A stretch of DNA of 64,000 bases, taken from NCBI GenBank assembly GCA_900155495.1, contig FTLJ01000349.1, positions 1 through 64,000 on the forward strand, given 5' to 3'. Numbering within the stretch: position 1 is the first letter of the stretch; the number at the start of each line of letters is the position of its first letter. Source of the stretch: Porogramme epimiltina. Its lineage: Eukaryota > Basidiomycota > Agaricomycetes > Polyporales > Polyporaceae. The notes under the pieces are model-generated. The model searched no databases, was not told the DNA's origin, and saw only the letters and a program-made list of their open reading frames with translations. The position numbers and the translations under genes are program-made. Shown piece after piece: positions 34,527 through 47,896 of this stretch.

Positions 34527-35547
34527 GACGGAAAAGAGCTAGAGATTTACCACGAGACACAGTAGGCTCTGTTATATATAGGTAGAGCGGGCGTTGAATC
34601 TATAGCATTCCTCTGTTGACAGAACCCTATCACCTTGGGGTTGCTGTGAAGTTATGGTCCGACGCTGAACTTGCGTTGACCTCGACAGTCGACGCTGACG
34701 TGCTAAGGTCCTCAAAATATGTGAGATCGTTTCGACAGGACTCGATGGGCACCTACAGCACCAGTGAGAAAAGAAGAGTCTCGTGCAGCCATCGGGCTTT
34801 CTTGCGCATCCCGATGATTAACTCAGGGGCTGCGGCACAACTCAAGTCCAGAGTTCCATCATGTCGAATATTGCGATACTGGGAAGTGGTGGAAGTAAGG
34901 CGGGAGCATGTGCTGTTATCGAGATTCACGGAGTTAATTGTAGTGCACATGATCAGCATAGCATGACGGACCAACGGTGAGCTTGTTGCGCAGTCCGAGC
35001 CCAAGATGAACGGCTGATGGGGTTCTCGAGCTTCGAGGCGAAAGGGCCGAGGGCAGATTTGAACGGATGAGCCGGACGTCGTCGACCCTCATGGTCTCGG
35101 CGCCCCTTGCCGGGAGCGTGCCGCGAGTACTGATGCTGCGAGAGGCGATGCCACCGTGTTGGCGCCGATCAGCGACTGCAAGCTGCGCTGGATTACGTAA
35201 TTGTAGTCGAAGCCGTCTCCGGTAATTACTCCTATTGCTCGTTTGTCAGCCCCTATTTGTGAAGGGCCGTTCTTCGAACTCCGAGGCCCCCAACCCCACA
35301 GCTTTGGCACCGCCCTCACCGACAACGCTCGAGGTTCCCCCGCCGCTGCTCCTGTGAGGCTGCGACTGCGGAGAACCGCGCGATCAGCCTTCTCCGCAAG
35401 CGAACGTATGTCACCCTAAGCCTCAGGTTCAGTGACATGCCACCGCCCTGACTGCGAAATCAGCTGCGACGCTCTCTCTTATAGTAAAGGGGCACCTTTC
35501 GCGCCCATACACATCAAAGACCCACACGCGCCACCCTTTTCCTAGTC
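34527..35547. promoter_or_regulatory. Divergent intergenic region, P450 2 / Zn2Cys6 regulator 1
   Basis: About 1 kb between two divergent starts. It holds a clear TATA box for P450 2 and a weaker TTATAGTAAA (about 35479-35488) some 60 bases before regulator 1. No gene is supported inside. A long shared regulatory region between a regulator and an enzyme gene is common in fungal clusters, but I found no palindromic CGG pair that I would call a binding site. Confidence 0.55.
34571..34580 (-). promoter_or_regulatory. TATA box of P450 2
   Basis: TATATATAAC on the minus strand, about 45 bases before the start codon of P450 2. Confidence 0.65.
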
Positions 35548-38500
35548 ATGTCTTCCGACGAGGACGCCGCATCCAGCAAGAAGCGCAAGCTGCAGCGCGC
35601 CTGCGACTACTGCCGCCAAAAGAAAAGTGCGTACGCCATCGCACAGCTCTGGGCGAATTTTGCTGACGTGTGGCTCTACAGTCAAATGTACGGAGATATC
35701 GGCCTCATCCTACTCCTCCTGCTTGGCATCTCACGAGGTTCTCTCGTAGGCGATGGCCCTCAGAAAGTCGGCGGACGCTGCTCACGTTGCATTACGCGAA
35801 ATATCGAATGCACGTACTACGATGCCATGCAGGTAAGCAGCGCTGGATACTATAGCAGTGACCCCTATCTCACTCTCAATAGAAAACCACGTACCCTAGG
35901 AGGTGTGCACTCGTTCTATGCTCTTAGTCCCTCGGCGTGTTGACCGGACTCGCACTAGCTACGTCGAGAACCTCGAACAACGCCTGGAACGTGTAGAGAA
36001 ATTGCTAGGCGAAGTAAGCACTCATAGTAACGTCTAACCTATTGCCCCTGATGTTTCCCGTACGCCAGTTACGCCCAGACATCATGGACGCCGACGGGGA
36101 ACTGTCTGATGTTCAAACCCACGGCCCAAGTTCATCCCGAGCCAATTCAACCGGCTTCCGCGAGGCCGTCAACTCCATTGCCTCTCCCAGCGCAGCCGTC
36201 CGGACCCCTGTGGACGCAGCGGATTCCCCCGACGTGGCTCCTGCCGCCGATGCAGAGCGCGACGATCCAGTTGAAGGGATTTCTGAGGGCATGCGTAAAC
36301 TTTCCATCGATACCCCTGCAAACCGATACCATGGGAAGTACAGCACGCTTGTGCTCATCACCGCCGTCGCAGACTTGCGGAAACAGACTTTAGAGGCACG
36401 GCACGGACAATTGCCTCCCTCGCGGCCCAGACAGGGCAATCGGCGACCGGTGAGTGATAAAAGTTGGTATAATCTTACATAAGCGATCCTGATTTCTGTC
36501 ATGCAGTGGATTCCGCCTCCGTTGGACGACCAGCTGCCTCTCTTCACTGACTTCCCGCCGGATGATCTACTCGACACTCTCGTAGATCTATATTTCCGCA
36601 ACCTCAACGACGACACGCCACTGCTACACGAGCCTTTGTTCAAGAAGTCGATCGCGTCAGGGCTGCACCTGAAAGACAGCGGGTTTGGTGCCACCGTTTT
36701 GTTGGTTTGCGCAAATGGGGCGCGTGTGTCCACCGACCCTCGCGTGTTGGGAGAGAGCGGCGAGCGCGAAACCCGTGGCTGGAATTGGTTCAAGGAAGTC
36801 CAAACGAAGCGCAAACTGCTTTTCGCCCCCGCGCACTTGTATGATCTCCAGATCTACGTTGTATGTGGCGTCTCCTCATCCTGACTTCCGAAGTCTGCTC
36901 ATTTCGCGGCGCGCACACAGCTCATGTTCATCTTCCTGCAAACCACCAACGCCCCACAAGCAGCATGGCCACTCATAGGTATGGGCATACGCGCCGCCGT
37001 GGACGTGGGTGCCCATCGCAAGCATATGTACAGTACAACACCCAAGGTCGAGGAAGAGCTGTGGCGGCGCGCCTTCTGGTACGTGGTCCCTGGCCATCAT
37101 GCCCTCCGAGACCTTACCGAATAAGCGTGATCATCCAGGATCCTGGTAGTGTCGGATTGGTTTGTTTCCTTCGGCTTCGGGAGGCCGGCATGTATACATG
37201 ACGAAGAGTATGTACCCCGCTTCCAGATGCGGTCTGTGTGTGCTCACCTAGGCCTTAGCATCGACGTCAATCTCCCCACCGAATGCGACGATGAATATTG
37301 GACGACACCGGACGGCGAACCGTTGTTCAAGCAGCCCCCAGACAAGCCATCAAAGATCAGCGCATTCAACTGCTACATTCGCCTCACTCAAATAATGGCC
37401 CTGGCTCATCGAACAATTGTACGCGCTCGTACCGTTTCTTGCAACACTATACTAACGTTTTGAGCCCTATAGTACGCCGTAAACATTCCCATGGGACAGC
37501 AGGATATCGGAGAACGAGAATGGAAGTTACGTATAGTAACCGAACTGGACTCTGCCCTAAACAAGTGGGTTGACTCGCTCCCTGAGCATCGTGAGTTTCC
37601 TACTTCTAGACTCCCTCATCGTCCTAATTTCCGGGTATATGCCACTAGTACGTTGGGATCCAGACCGAGAAGACCTGCTCTTCTTTGGGCAGTCGGCAGG
37701 GCTATTCGCATTCTACTACACGCAACAAATTGCAGTGCACCGGCCGTTCATCACTGCCGACTCTGAAGCCGCCAATTCTTTCCCGTCCCACGCAATATGC
37801 ACCAACGCAGCTCGATCCTGCATTCATGTGATCGATGTCTTGCATCGCCGCGCGGGCGTCATTCATCACAGAAATATGGTAGTCGTATGGTCGATTAGAT
37901 CTAGAGCGCTAGGTTTGGCGTGCTCACGAGTCTTTGCAGGGACCCATCTTCAACGCGGCGCTCATCGTCGTCATGAACATCTGGAGCGAGCGTCGCACGG
38001 GGCGACAGATCATTGGCCACCACCGCGATATCCTACTAGTCGAGAAATGCGTGAAGATGCTTCATGGTCTAGCCGATCGGTACGCACCGCCCCAAACGTT
38101 CACCTTATGAAAGCGCTAACGTGTACTGCATTGTAGAATGAACATTGTGGAGTCCGTATGGTGAGCTTTCCTGTGCTGTGTCAGACTCTAAACATCCTTT
38201 TTCTCTAATTGCCATCCGACCGCATTCAGCACTGTCCTGGAAGATCTTATGGACATGGAGCCATTTCCATGGCCTCGCGGGCCAACGCCACCGCCTAACC
38301 CCACAGAGCCGCAGACAGAGCCACCGTCTCCGGCCTTCAATCCTCCCCCCTCTTCTTCGAGTCCTCAACTAGACGTGTCGAGAAACACGGCAGGGCCACC
38401 GTGCGCTCAACAACCTCTCAATATACCAACCTCTACGCCGGACATCAACGTCCACCTCCCGCTCAGCACCGAGGACCTCGCTCGACTGCCCCACCAAGGG

Positions 38501-38903
38501 TTCCCGACCGCCCCCGGACCTCCGTACGACCCCGCGTCACAGATGTCCCACCCCCTCGTCGGCAGCGCGCAAGACTACGGCGCCGGAAGTGCGCCGATGC
38601 AGCAGCCCATGGCGTACGGCGGGCCGATGGCGCAGCTCGAGCCGGCTGCGATGGCCGGCGCTGGTGTGGGGCACGCGCAGCCGCTGCCGCAGTATCTGGA
38701 CATGGACGGCATGCTCCCGGACTACCTGTTCGTGAACGACATGATGTCGACGTGGTTGGGTGGGCAGCAGCCAGGTCTCCAGTGAGTCTCCACGTGTGTG
38801 CGCCGTTTTCGTGAGCTGAGGTCGTCTTTGCAGGTGGGACGAGTGGGGTGGGTTTATTGGCGATCCAAATCACCCAGACCCTGGTCATCAAGGGCATTCG
38901 TAG
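35548..38903 (+). CDS. Zn2Cys6 fungal-specific transcription factor 1
   Basis: ATG 35548 opens MSSDEDAASSKKRKLQRACD. The binuclear zinc cluster is ACDYCRQKKIKC, then nine residues, then CSRCITRNIECTY, with the usual C-x2-C-x6-C spacing on both sides. The third Cys codon is split by an intron (T|GC). A coiled-coil linker follows (YVENLEQRLERVEKLL). The fungal_trans regulatory domain covers most of the middle: LFTDFPPDDLLDTLVDLYF, TPLLHEPLFKK, LHLKDSGFGATVLLVCANGAR, YLQ-like TTNAPQAAWPLIGMGIRAAVD, GAHRKHMY, ELWRRAFW. The C-terminal quarter is Pro-rich and ends DWLG-like STWLGGQQPGLQWDEWG. The stop is at 38903. It is the paralogue of regulator 2 with collinear introns. It likely acts in the nucleus on neighbouring P450 and transporter genes. 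Confidence 0.85.
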
Positions 38904-39845
38904 GCGGCGAAGGAGTACTACTTGAAAGCATTGATTGTGTGAGTGTGTTGCATTCTGAGCACGTGAACCACAGCCAATCTGACATTCTCGTTCTCGTGTC
39001 ATGGCAGGTGATTAAATAGACCGAGCGACGAACATGTATTGTGTAGCGGATACCACATTATTCTTAGACCCGATGTGTGGGTTCTTTCATGAGCTCAGAC
39101 TCTCTCTTCCGTTGGCCATACCCCCGAAGGGGGTGGTAGCGGTGCAGAGGCTCCGAACACCACGTCAACTTCAATGAGGACGACACAGATATCGATTCGG
39201 ATACGCTCAGCGTAGGCCTTCTCATACTGTAGTAACATAGTACCCGACCTGCGTCGCAGGGCACGAAAAGTGAAGTAGGGAGTGTGGTGGCCCGCATTAC
39301 GGTCGCGAAAAGCAGCGCGGCTTTTGGCTCGGGGCTGATAAACATAAAGAATGAGGGCCTAGGGTCCAACGTCTAACATTGGGGAGCCCCCCAAGTATTG
39401 TCAACACGGTATTGAGAGAACGGAGGACTCCGCGCGTCAATTAGTCTCGTGCCAAGACCCTCCACACGGAATATCGTGACCTGACGGGGGCCGAGCCGCC
39501 GTTATGGGCAGTATTGTGTTACGTAAGCATTCTGGAAAAGTAAGTGCATACAGTCAGCTCATTAGTTCTTTGTGCTAGTCGTGCTACAACTTCGCACTAC
39601 CGTCATTGGCGTGGCGAACCCACCCTCTGTGGTTGTTGCCATTGAGGGTTACAATAAGTCTGCCCTGTCTTTGGGAGCAATGGTCCTAAAGTCAACCTCT
39701 CTATTGACACTAACCGCGGAACCGGTTGTTCGGATCCCGCCGGCCGCCGGCCTCCGCCGACTCATACTAGTGAAAGATCCCTGTGTGCCCCCACAGACTC
39801 CCTTGAAGATTCCAAGCACCCGCACGGACGAGACTCCCATTGACC
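38904..39845. other. Spacer between the two regulators
   Basis: Presumed promoter of regulator 2. No gene supported and no TATA box recognised. Confidence 0.5.
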
Positions 39846-42800
39846 ATGTCCTCCGAAGAGGACGATGCTGGCCTCAGCAAGAAACGCAAACTGCAGCGTG
39901 CATGCGACCACTGCCGCCAAAAGAAAAGTGAGTACGCCACCGTGATGCACTGAGGAAATCGCGCTGACGTAGATATCAACAGTCAAATGTGTGGAAATTT
40001 CAGCCTCTTCGCCCCCCGTTGGCGTGCTGCTTCATGACGCTTTTCTGTAGGTGGTGGACCCCAAGAGTCTAGTGACCGTTGTCCGCAATGCGTCTTTCGC
40101 AACGCGGAATGTACATATCGTGATGTCACGCAGGTAGTGGACTTCTTGTGATTTCTAGTATCGGCTTTGGTTTAACTTGTTTGACCTGAAAAAGAAGCAC
40201 AGATACTCAAAGGGGTATGTGCTGGCTTCTCACCTGTATATTCAGCTCCACTGTATTGACTCTTCCCGCGTTAGATACGTTGAGAACCTGGAACAACGCC
40301 TCGAACGTATAGAGAAGATGATGGGCAAAGTAAGCTATCATCACTGTTCGCACCTTGTTATCTGAACGTCCGTCATGTTTCAGATGCGCCCAGAAATCAC
40401 GGGCACGGATGTCTCCCTATCTGAAACTCAAACACGAGGAGCAGGTCCATCCGGATCTAATTCTGGGGGCTCGCGTGAGGCCACCATTACTGTTGCGTCA
40501 CCGAGTCCCGCAATCCGAACTCCCGTAGATGTCGAAGACACCTTAGGAACAAGTCTCGCCGCTGATGCAGAGCAAGATGAACCCGTCGAAGGGATTTCCG
40601 AGGGTCTCCGTAAACTATCCATTGGAACATCTGCGAACCGGTACCACGGGAGGTACAGCACACTCGTGCTCATCGGCGCTGCGATGGACCTACGGAAACG
40701 GGCTTTGGAGGTTCAACATGGACAACTGCCTCCTCTGTGGCCTAGAAAAGGTACTCGGCGACCGGTCAGTAATGGATCGCTGGATAACCTTGCACGTTTC
40801 CCTGACATTGAGGCACACAGTGGATTCCGCCTACATTCGATGACCAGATGCCTCTATTTACCGAATTCCCACCAGACGATCTGTGCGACACTCTGATCGA
40901 CCTATATTTCCGCGCCCTCAATGACGATACGCCATTGCTACACGAACCGTCGTTCAAGAAAGCGGTGGCATCGGGCCTCCATTTGCGGGACAGTGGCTTT
41001 GGCGCAACCTTTCTGCTCGTCTGTGCAAATGGAGCGCGTTTCTCGTCCGACCCCCGTGTTTTGGCCGGCACGCATGAAGGCGAAGATCGCGGTTGGAAGT
41101 GGTTCAAAACAGTGCAGACAAGACGCAAGGTGCTATTAGGTCCTGCCAACCTACACGATCTCCAGATATATGTGGTGCGTTGATTCTCTTAGTATGTGGT
41201 GAATCGCAGTCCTCATTTGGGCCAACACTCACAGCTTATGGTCCTTTATCTGCAAAGTACCAATGCACCTCAAGCAGCATGGCCGCTCATAGGTATGGGC
41301 ATCCGAGCGGCCATTGATGTAGGTGCCCATCGCAAGCACATGTACAGTGAAAAGCCCAATGCAGAGGAGGAATTGTGGCGGCGCGCTTTCTGGTGCGTAT
41401 GATGTGTCTCTTCTGGCCTCTCTACTCCTTTTGGGTGACACTGTCTACCTAGGATCCTGGTGGTGTCGGATTGGTTTACTTCTTACGGGTTCGGGAAACC
41501 CGCGTCTATTCATGACGAAGAGTGCGCAGCCTGCTCCTATATGCGACCCCGTTCGCTCATGCAACCCTCAGTATTGACGTCGATCTTGCAACTGAGTGCG
41601 ATGACGAATATTGGACTGCCCCTGATGGCAGACCATTGTTCAAACAGCCCCCAGACAAACCATCGAAAATCGCTGCCTTCAACAGCTACATTCGTCTCAA
41701 TCAGATCATGTCTATGGCCCATCGAACGATCGTAGGACTTTGTTTGTCTCCTTTGTAGTCGTCATGCTCATGTGCTGTGTCATGTAGTATGCAGTGAATA
41801 TCCCCATCGGGCAGCAGGATCTTGGGGAGCGAGAATGGAAGTTGCGTATTGTAACCGAACTCGACTCTGCTTTGAACCAGTGGGTCGACTCACTCCCTGA
41901 TCATCGTAAGTTTATCACTCTTGGACTCTTTCGTCTTCCTGACATCCGTGTATGCGTCAACAGTCCGTTGGGACCCGAATCGAGAGGACGCATTCTTCCT
42001 AGGGCAATCTGCAGGGCTTTTTGCCTATTATTATACGCAGCAGATTGCGGTACACCGACACTTCATAACCGCAAACCCACAGGCTCCCACATCTTTTCCT
42101 TCTCACATAATATGTATCAACGCCGCACGGTCCTGCATCCATGTTATGGATACTTTGTACCTCCGCACAGGAAAGGTACATCAAAGGCACATGGTATGCC
42201 CTTCAACAAACGTGTGATATTCTATTCAATAACTAGCCGTCGCAGGGACCGATCTTCGGCGCAACGCTCGTAACAATCATGAACATCTGGAACGAGCGTC
42301 GCACTGGACGTCAGATTGTCGGGCACCATCGCGACATTGCACTAGTCGAAAAAGGCGTAACTATGCTCCAGGGAATGAAAGACCAGTATGTGTCTCACGG
42401 AAGTGTCGACCTCATGGACGTTTTGACATGTTGTACTTCAGAATGAGCGTCGTAGAAACCGCATGGTGCGCCACGAGTGGCAATCTATATGCCGTTACTC
42501 CTTTCCCTCTGACCCTTCCCTGACATCTAGCAACGTCCTCGAAGATCTCATGGACCCCTCCCCGCCTGGGCTGGTGCCTACACAAGCGCCTCCGCGTCGC
42601 CCTGCAGAACCACAGCCAGGGCATCCTCCACCCAGCGTCACTTCTCTGGCGGTATCTTGTTCTCCTGGCCCTCATCAACCGGTATCGGTACATACAACAG
42701 AACGGCCTCACGCCCAACAACCTTCCACGTCGCGGGCCCCCACACCCGAGCCTAACATTAATCTCCCCCTGAGGACCGAAGAGCTGGCTCGATTGCCACA

Positions 42801-43226
42801 TCAAGGGCTCTCATTTGGCCCTGGTCTGCCGTACGACCCCGCCTCCCAAATGGCATACCCTATCGCCGACGGCGAGCAAGGCTTCGGCGCGGGGAGTGCT
42901 TCGATGTCGCTCGCGGACTACGGCCAGCTGATGAGGCAGCTCGGATCGACGGGGATGACCAGTGCTAACATGGGGCACACTCAGCCGCCACCGCCACCAC
43001 CATCATCACAGTATCTGGACATGAGCGGCATGCTCCCGGACTATGTGTTCGCAAACGACATGACGTCACCATGGGTAGGCTTGCAACAGCCGGCATTTCA
43101 GTGAGTCTTGCTACATGCTAGCCAAATTTCGTTGTAGGCTGATGTCTTTTTCGAAGATGGGACGGGTGGGACACGTTCCTTGACGTTCCTCATCCACCTG
43201 ATGCCGAACATCAAGGAGGTACATAG
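39846..43226 (+). CDS. Zn2Cys6 fungal-specific transcription factor 2
   Basis: Tandem paralogue of regulator 1. ATG 39846 opens MSSEEDDAGLSKKRKLQRACD. The zinc cluster is ACDHCRQKKIKC, nine residues, CPQCVFRNAECTY, with the third Cys codon again split by an intron, here T|GT. The coiled coil reads YVENLEQRLERIEKMM. The fungal_trans domain repeats the same blocks (LFTEFPPDDLCDTLIDLYF, TPLLHEPSFKK, STNAPQAAWPLIGMGIRAAID, ELWRRAFW, LRWDPNRED, QSAGLFAYYYTQQIAVHR). Every intron I could place in regulator 1 has a counterpart. The C-terminal tail diverges most (Pro-rich, PPPPPPSSQYLDMSGMLPDY) and the protein ends EHQGGT at 43226. It converges with the MFS transporter with only 180 bases between. Probably functional. 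Confidence 0.85.
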
Positions 43227-43406
43227 TTAGATAAGAGTCGCTATGCAAAGACACCCGGGCCGGAACTGTTCGGAGTTACATCTAGAGTACATAGGATGTA
43301 AATGGTGTAACGTCTTCGCGGCAACGTTCAGATAGACCAGAGCGACTAGCATGTGCTTTAAAGTAAATACATCTACACCTAATGCGCTAGTTTCTCCGTA
43401 AGTCCG

Positions 43407-45300
43407 TCACTCGGTTGTCTCCTCCCTCGACCACGTCCCAGAGGGGGGCAAAGGGCGGGCCGAGAATGCCACTGCAACGCTGAGCAAAATGAAGATGACG
43501 TATACAGCATATCCACCCAACCAATTGTACTCAAGCGAAGACGCGAAAAGCGACGTGGAAGCGGCGGGTGCTATGGCGCGCGTGACCGTAGTGGCGAACT
43601 GCGCGATGCCGTTGACTGCACCTAATGAGCGGTCGCTTGGTGCCGAGGACCTAATGATCATGAACACCGCACCTACGCGTATGTGTTACATTAGCGAGAG
43701 GGATACTTGGAATAAGTGAATAACGCACCGTACGACATGTCCATAAAGCACACGAGCGTGAACTGGAGTGCGACAAGTGTCCACGTTACCGCTGACACTG
43801 CGCCGTGCGCCTTCGTAACCGCGCTCATTACTGGAAAGAGGGCGAACATGGGAGCGAACATCCACAAGGAGAACTGCAAGACGGGCTTTACGCCGAAGCG
43901 GTCCACCATAGGCGAAAAGAAGAAGCCCTGGAAGAGCCCGTCACAGAGGCCGAATATACCGAGCACGGCACCGATGCGCGGTGGGTCGAACCCGAGCCCA
44001 CCCAACCTGATCGGCGTAGCGCAGAAGAGGGGGAAGAGGGCCGAGAACATGACGTCGATGAAGCCCAGTAAAGAGTAGCAGGCAATAGAGAGCATGACAG
44101 GCCGGGTGAGCAGGCTTCGGACAGGAGGGGGCACATCATCTTGGGCGAGTTCATCCGTAGGGGCATCGGGGATCATTGAGGAGGCTTCGGTTCGGGGACG
44201 CTTCTTCACAGTCTAGGGAGTATCACGATTAGCACAAACCAGGACAGCACGAGCAAGAAAGAAAGGTGGAGACAGATGTACCTCTTTCAAGAAAAGCGCG
44301 GACATTACAAAGGCGAACGTAGAAAACGCCGCAGAAACAGCGCAAGGTAAGAGATAGGGGAAAGTTGCCCACAGAGGGTGAGCGAACAACTTTGGCCACC
44401 TGTCTTGGGGCCGGGATAATTGTCCACCGATCAAAGGGCTGTGGAAAGTAGGCCGTAAGTCTCCGAAATGGGTACCGTGATGCGGGTGAAATAAGTATTC
44501 ACGCTACTGTAGTCCCTATTGACCACGCAACAGGGAGAATTGAGAACCCTTGCGCCATATTAGTAGCGTCGGTCAATTCTAGAGGAAAAGGTCAATTGCA
44601 GTTCAGCCAGACATGGAGTGTCACTGACCCCCGATCATGCTTTTGATGACACCCGCATTTCCATTCAACAAGCCGATAATGCTGCGACTGTACGGGTGCA
44701 GGTGAATGTCAATATTGTCCTGCCAATGCGACTATGAAGCGGTTCGACAGCTGACCTTACAACAAGGCCCCAGAAAGTACGGGACAGCCCAAAGCATATC
44801 ATGGATATTGCAAGTCCGGCCAACCCGACCAAGAGGACAGGCTTTCTTCCGATATGGTCTGACAGTCGCGCCCATTGGAATACGAAGATCGCTTGCGTCA
44901 CGAAGAATATTGACTCCTGTTACATAGGACAGCGTCACCAGTGAGATGGAGACAAGTAGTTTGAACTATGACTTACAATCAAGCCGACATAATACCCGAC
45001 TTTCTTTTCGTCGCCCCCTGTAATATCGAGCTCGCTTATAAGCTAAGTGGAGAATCGTCAACAATTGAAGCGGTGGGTCTGATTAGTATACAAGCGATAT
45101 GCATAACTGACCTGGTTGATGAACGGGAAAATGCAGAACGCTGTAATGGGTTCTGCCATGTTTACAAGGATCAAAACGCTGAATTGCACTTTTGGAAGTG
45201 GAGTCTTCTTCGGCAGTGTCTTGACCTGAGAGCTTGAAGAGATTCCATTGTCCGGATCAGGGAAGAGTAGAGGACTAGTTTCGTCAATTGTGCCCGCCAT
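43407..45300 (-). CDS. MFS transporter, ZIFL/DHA1-like
   Basis: Major facilitator with about 12 membrane helices, probably exporting small molecules by proton antiport. ATG 45300 opens MAGTIDETSPLLFPDPDNG, then VQFSVLILVNMAEPITAFCI. Conserved pieces: WARLSDHIGRKPVLLVGLAG (loop 2-3 D-x-x-GRRP/GRK type), VVSRSIIGLLNGNAGV, ELTDATNMAQGFSILPVAWS, APLIGGQLSRP, a Ser/Pro-rich central loop (KKRPRTEASSM), then PMVDRFGVKPVLQ and AVNGIAQFATTVTRAIAP. The whole protein assembles over about nine exons without frame loss. The pattern matches zinc-induced-facilitator-like transporters of fungi and plants. In this setting it may export the product or the toxic substrate of the P450 enzymes. Confidence 0.85.
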
Positions 45301-45861
45301 GTCTGCGAGATGTCTCAGGGAGAGACACTGCGTAGACGTTGGGACGAACGGAGGCTGAGAGAAGGGTCGCCGGTAGAGGTGTGTTGATTTATCCCACACT
45401 CAGGTGACCCGCGGTACCGTCACAGGTGAGTCATTGGGTCATTTCAACATCAATTGCTTGGTTACTGCCCTGCATTGTTCAGATTCGATCACGCACTACA
45501 AGACGTTATAAATCGCAGACTGCAGCCTAATGTGCACATCCCCCATGGGCGGCGCCGTCATATACTGAATGAATTCATTGAAACCGAATCTGCAATACAC
45601 GCCAACCTGCCTCGCCGAATGAGGAATTGGTGGAAAGTGATCCTGGTAGATGGCGACCAGGCATTGTGTTACTATACTCTGTCATGATCTCCTTTCGGAC
45701 AGCTTCAGCGCACAGCGTCGTAGTTCCCATAAAGCACCACAAAATCCAGGTTACCATGATCCAGTGCTCATAGTGCGAATAAGGTCCGCAGCTCGGGCAG
45801 AGCGAGGGCAAATTCGGCACTGGAAAGGTTCAGGGCGTCTAGAGGTGGGTGCAGGGTCGGA
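45301..45861. other. Spacer, promoter of the MFS transporter
   Basis: Between the transporter start and the P450 3 stop on the same strand. No gene supported. Confidence 0.5.
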
Positions 45862-47826
45862 TCAGCGCTGAATCACCAGAATTGCTGCGGAAGAGTCCGG
45901 TCCCGAGAACACGTACGCAGTCAAGCCGCGAGGTTGCGTCTTCATTTGTAAAGCCACTGGTGAGCCAGTACTGTCCAAAGGGGGGGCTATTGTGAAGGTG
46001 TGGAGAACTGAGGCGAAGATGATGAAAAGAGTCGCATCCGCGAAGTGTAGACCGGGGCAAATCCTGGAGAGTACTATGTTTAGGCGACGTCATCAATGAA
46101 AGCTGGCAAATGGCCATGGGAGACCTACCGCCTTCCGAACCCGAGCACGAAACTCATAGGATCCCTCACATCCGGGTCCAAAAATCGCTCGGGATAGAAC
46201 CTCTCAGGGTCAGGGTATACCGCTTCGTCACGCGACATGGCCCTGAAGATAGTGATCATGAAGGCCGCCAAAGTCTGAGGAATAATACAGAACCCACCAA
46301 GCGTTCGCTATGACCAGCGTTCCGGCCGGGACAAAGTACCCCTCAAACACATCGTCGGTGGTCGAGCGATGCGCTACGCCAATGGGGGAGCTGACGTGCC
46401 AGCGCATTACCTCCTTCACGAGAGCATTCATATAGGGAAGGGCAGACCGATCGGAGAATGTGGGGAGTCGATCATGGCCGACAACTTCGTCAAGCTCCCT
46501 CTGGGCCTTCTTCTGAGTTTCAGGGTAAAGAGCCATGATGAGGAAGAAGGCATGGACCACAGCATTGGTCTGATGATATAAGCGTTAAATGGTGATTGCA
46601 CCCCGGCAGTGCGAACATACAGTGTCCGTAGCGCCTGTAATAATACTTAGGTCAACGATTACGTTGTAGTGAACATAGTTAGGCCCTAACATACCCCCAT
46701 ATGCGGTTGCAGTTACACTTTTCCCTAGTTCAGCCAATTCTTCTGATATACGCTCCCCAGGACTGACGCCAATGGGGCGTTCTTCTATGATCTTGCCCAA
46801 GAGAGAATCCGTGCCACTCCCGTCTTTCTAAGAACTGATATATTACCCCGCGATCTAGGACCGACGATAAACATGACGCTCACCAGTGCTTCCACTCCCA
46901 GAGAATACAGCTTATCTCTATACTCAGACGATCGGGTTTTCCACGCCGCCGCGATCTTCTTAAACTGCACCCCGGGGAGCCAGGACGGCAAGTAGCGCAG
47001 GACTGCGAACGTGTCCACGGGGAATGCGCCAGGCGTGGACATTTCGATCCCAATCCGCGTGATCGTTTCGCCCATTCGAAAGCACTCCTCTTCGCCGCCC
47101 GAGAGGTCGATGCCGTACACGGTCCGCATGACCGCGGTCGCGAACGACCTATTGACCAGAACATCAGCACACTCCGGAGCGGCCCGCGAACGCGGTCCCA
47201 CGCGCACCTACGAATGTGGGAGGAGAACTCCTCGGGAGCGTCTAGGAGGTCCTGCAGGAGCGCGAGCGTCGCTCTCAGCTGGACGGGATAGTATTGGGGA
47301 ATTGCGTCCGGATGGAAGGCCTTGTGAAAGGCCCGCCGATGCTCACGCCATTTTTGTCCGTATTTCATTGTGACGAACACCCAGTCGGCGTACCCGGACC
47401 TGAGATGCATGGCTACAGTAAGTAGCCGGCCCACAGAATCGATGCGGAGACGGCTTACAGATGAGCCATGATAGACTGAGGGCGGTCGGAGTAGTTTGCA
47501 GACCGCTTATCCAATAGCTCGTTGGCGGCCGCGTATGAGTCTAGGACAAGGACTGGTTGCCCGAATAGCTTGAGATAGACGACATCACCTGTACATCCTT
47601 TAGGTGCGCACAAAGACCTCGCTATGTGTGAAAACTGACCATATTTCTTCGCCAGGGCGTGCAGCTTGGGGCCATAATGCGACTGTGGGAAATCGAGTGC
47701 ATTTCCGAGTAAAGGGAGAGGTTTGGGACCTGGTGGAAGGGGTGGGCTGGCCTTGCTCCCTTGAAGCAATATCTTCCAGACCAGCACCGTCAGACAAAGG
47801 ATTCCGAGCGCTAAAAGCCACTGCAT
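45862..47826 (-). CDS. Cytochrome P450 monooxygenase 3
   Basis: ATG 47826 opens the anchor MQWLLALGILCLTVLVWKIL, then PLPPGPKPLPLLGNALDFPQ. Conserved blocks: ELLDKRSANYSDRP, YGQKWREHRRAFHKAF, I-helix region around GATDT, MNALVKEVMRWH (E-x-x-R), RFYPERFLDPDVRDP and the haem loop FVLGFGRR joined over an intron to ICPGLHFADATLF. The stretch before the haem loop is a few residues shorter than in the other four (no NGxLD piece). The last exon ends SSAAILVIQR at 45862, so it also lacks the extra C-terminal HPEVYDY exon found in P450 2, 4 and 5. All conserved residues for haem binding are present. It is the most diverged of the five. Confidence 0.82.
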
Positions 47827-47887
47827 CGGTGGGGTGCTGCCAAGAGCAATGGAGGACGAGAGCAGACCCTGACAAATGTGCTGACGC

Positions 47888-47896
47888 TTATATTGC
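47888..47896 (-). promoter_or_regulatory. TATA box of P450 3
   Basis: CAATATAAG on the minus strand, about 65 bases upstream of the start codon. Confidence 0.55.
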
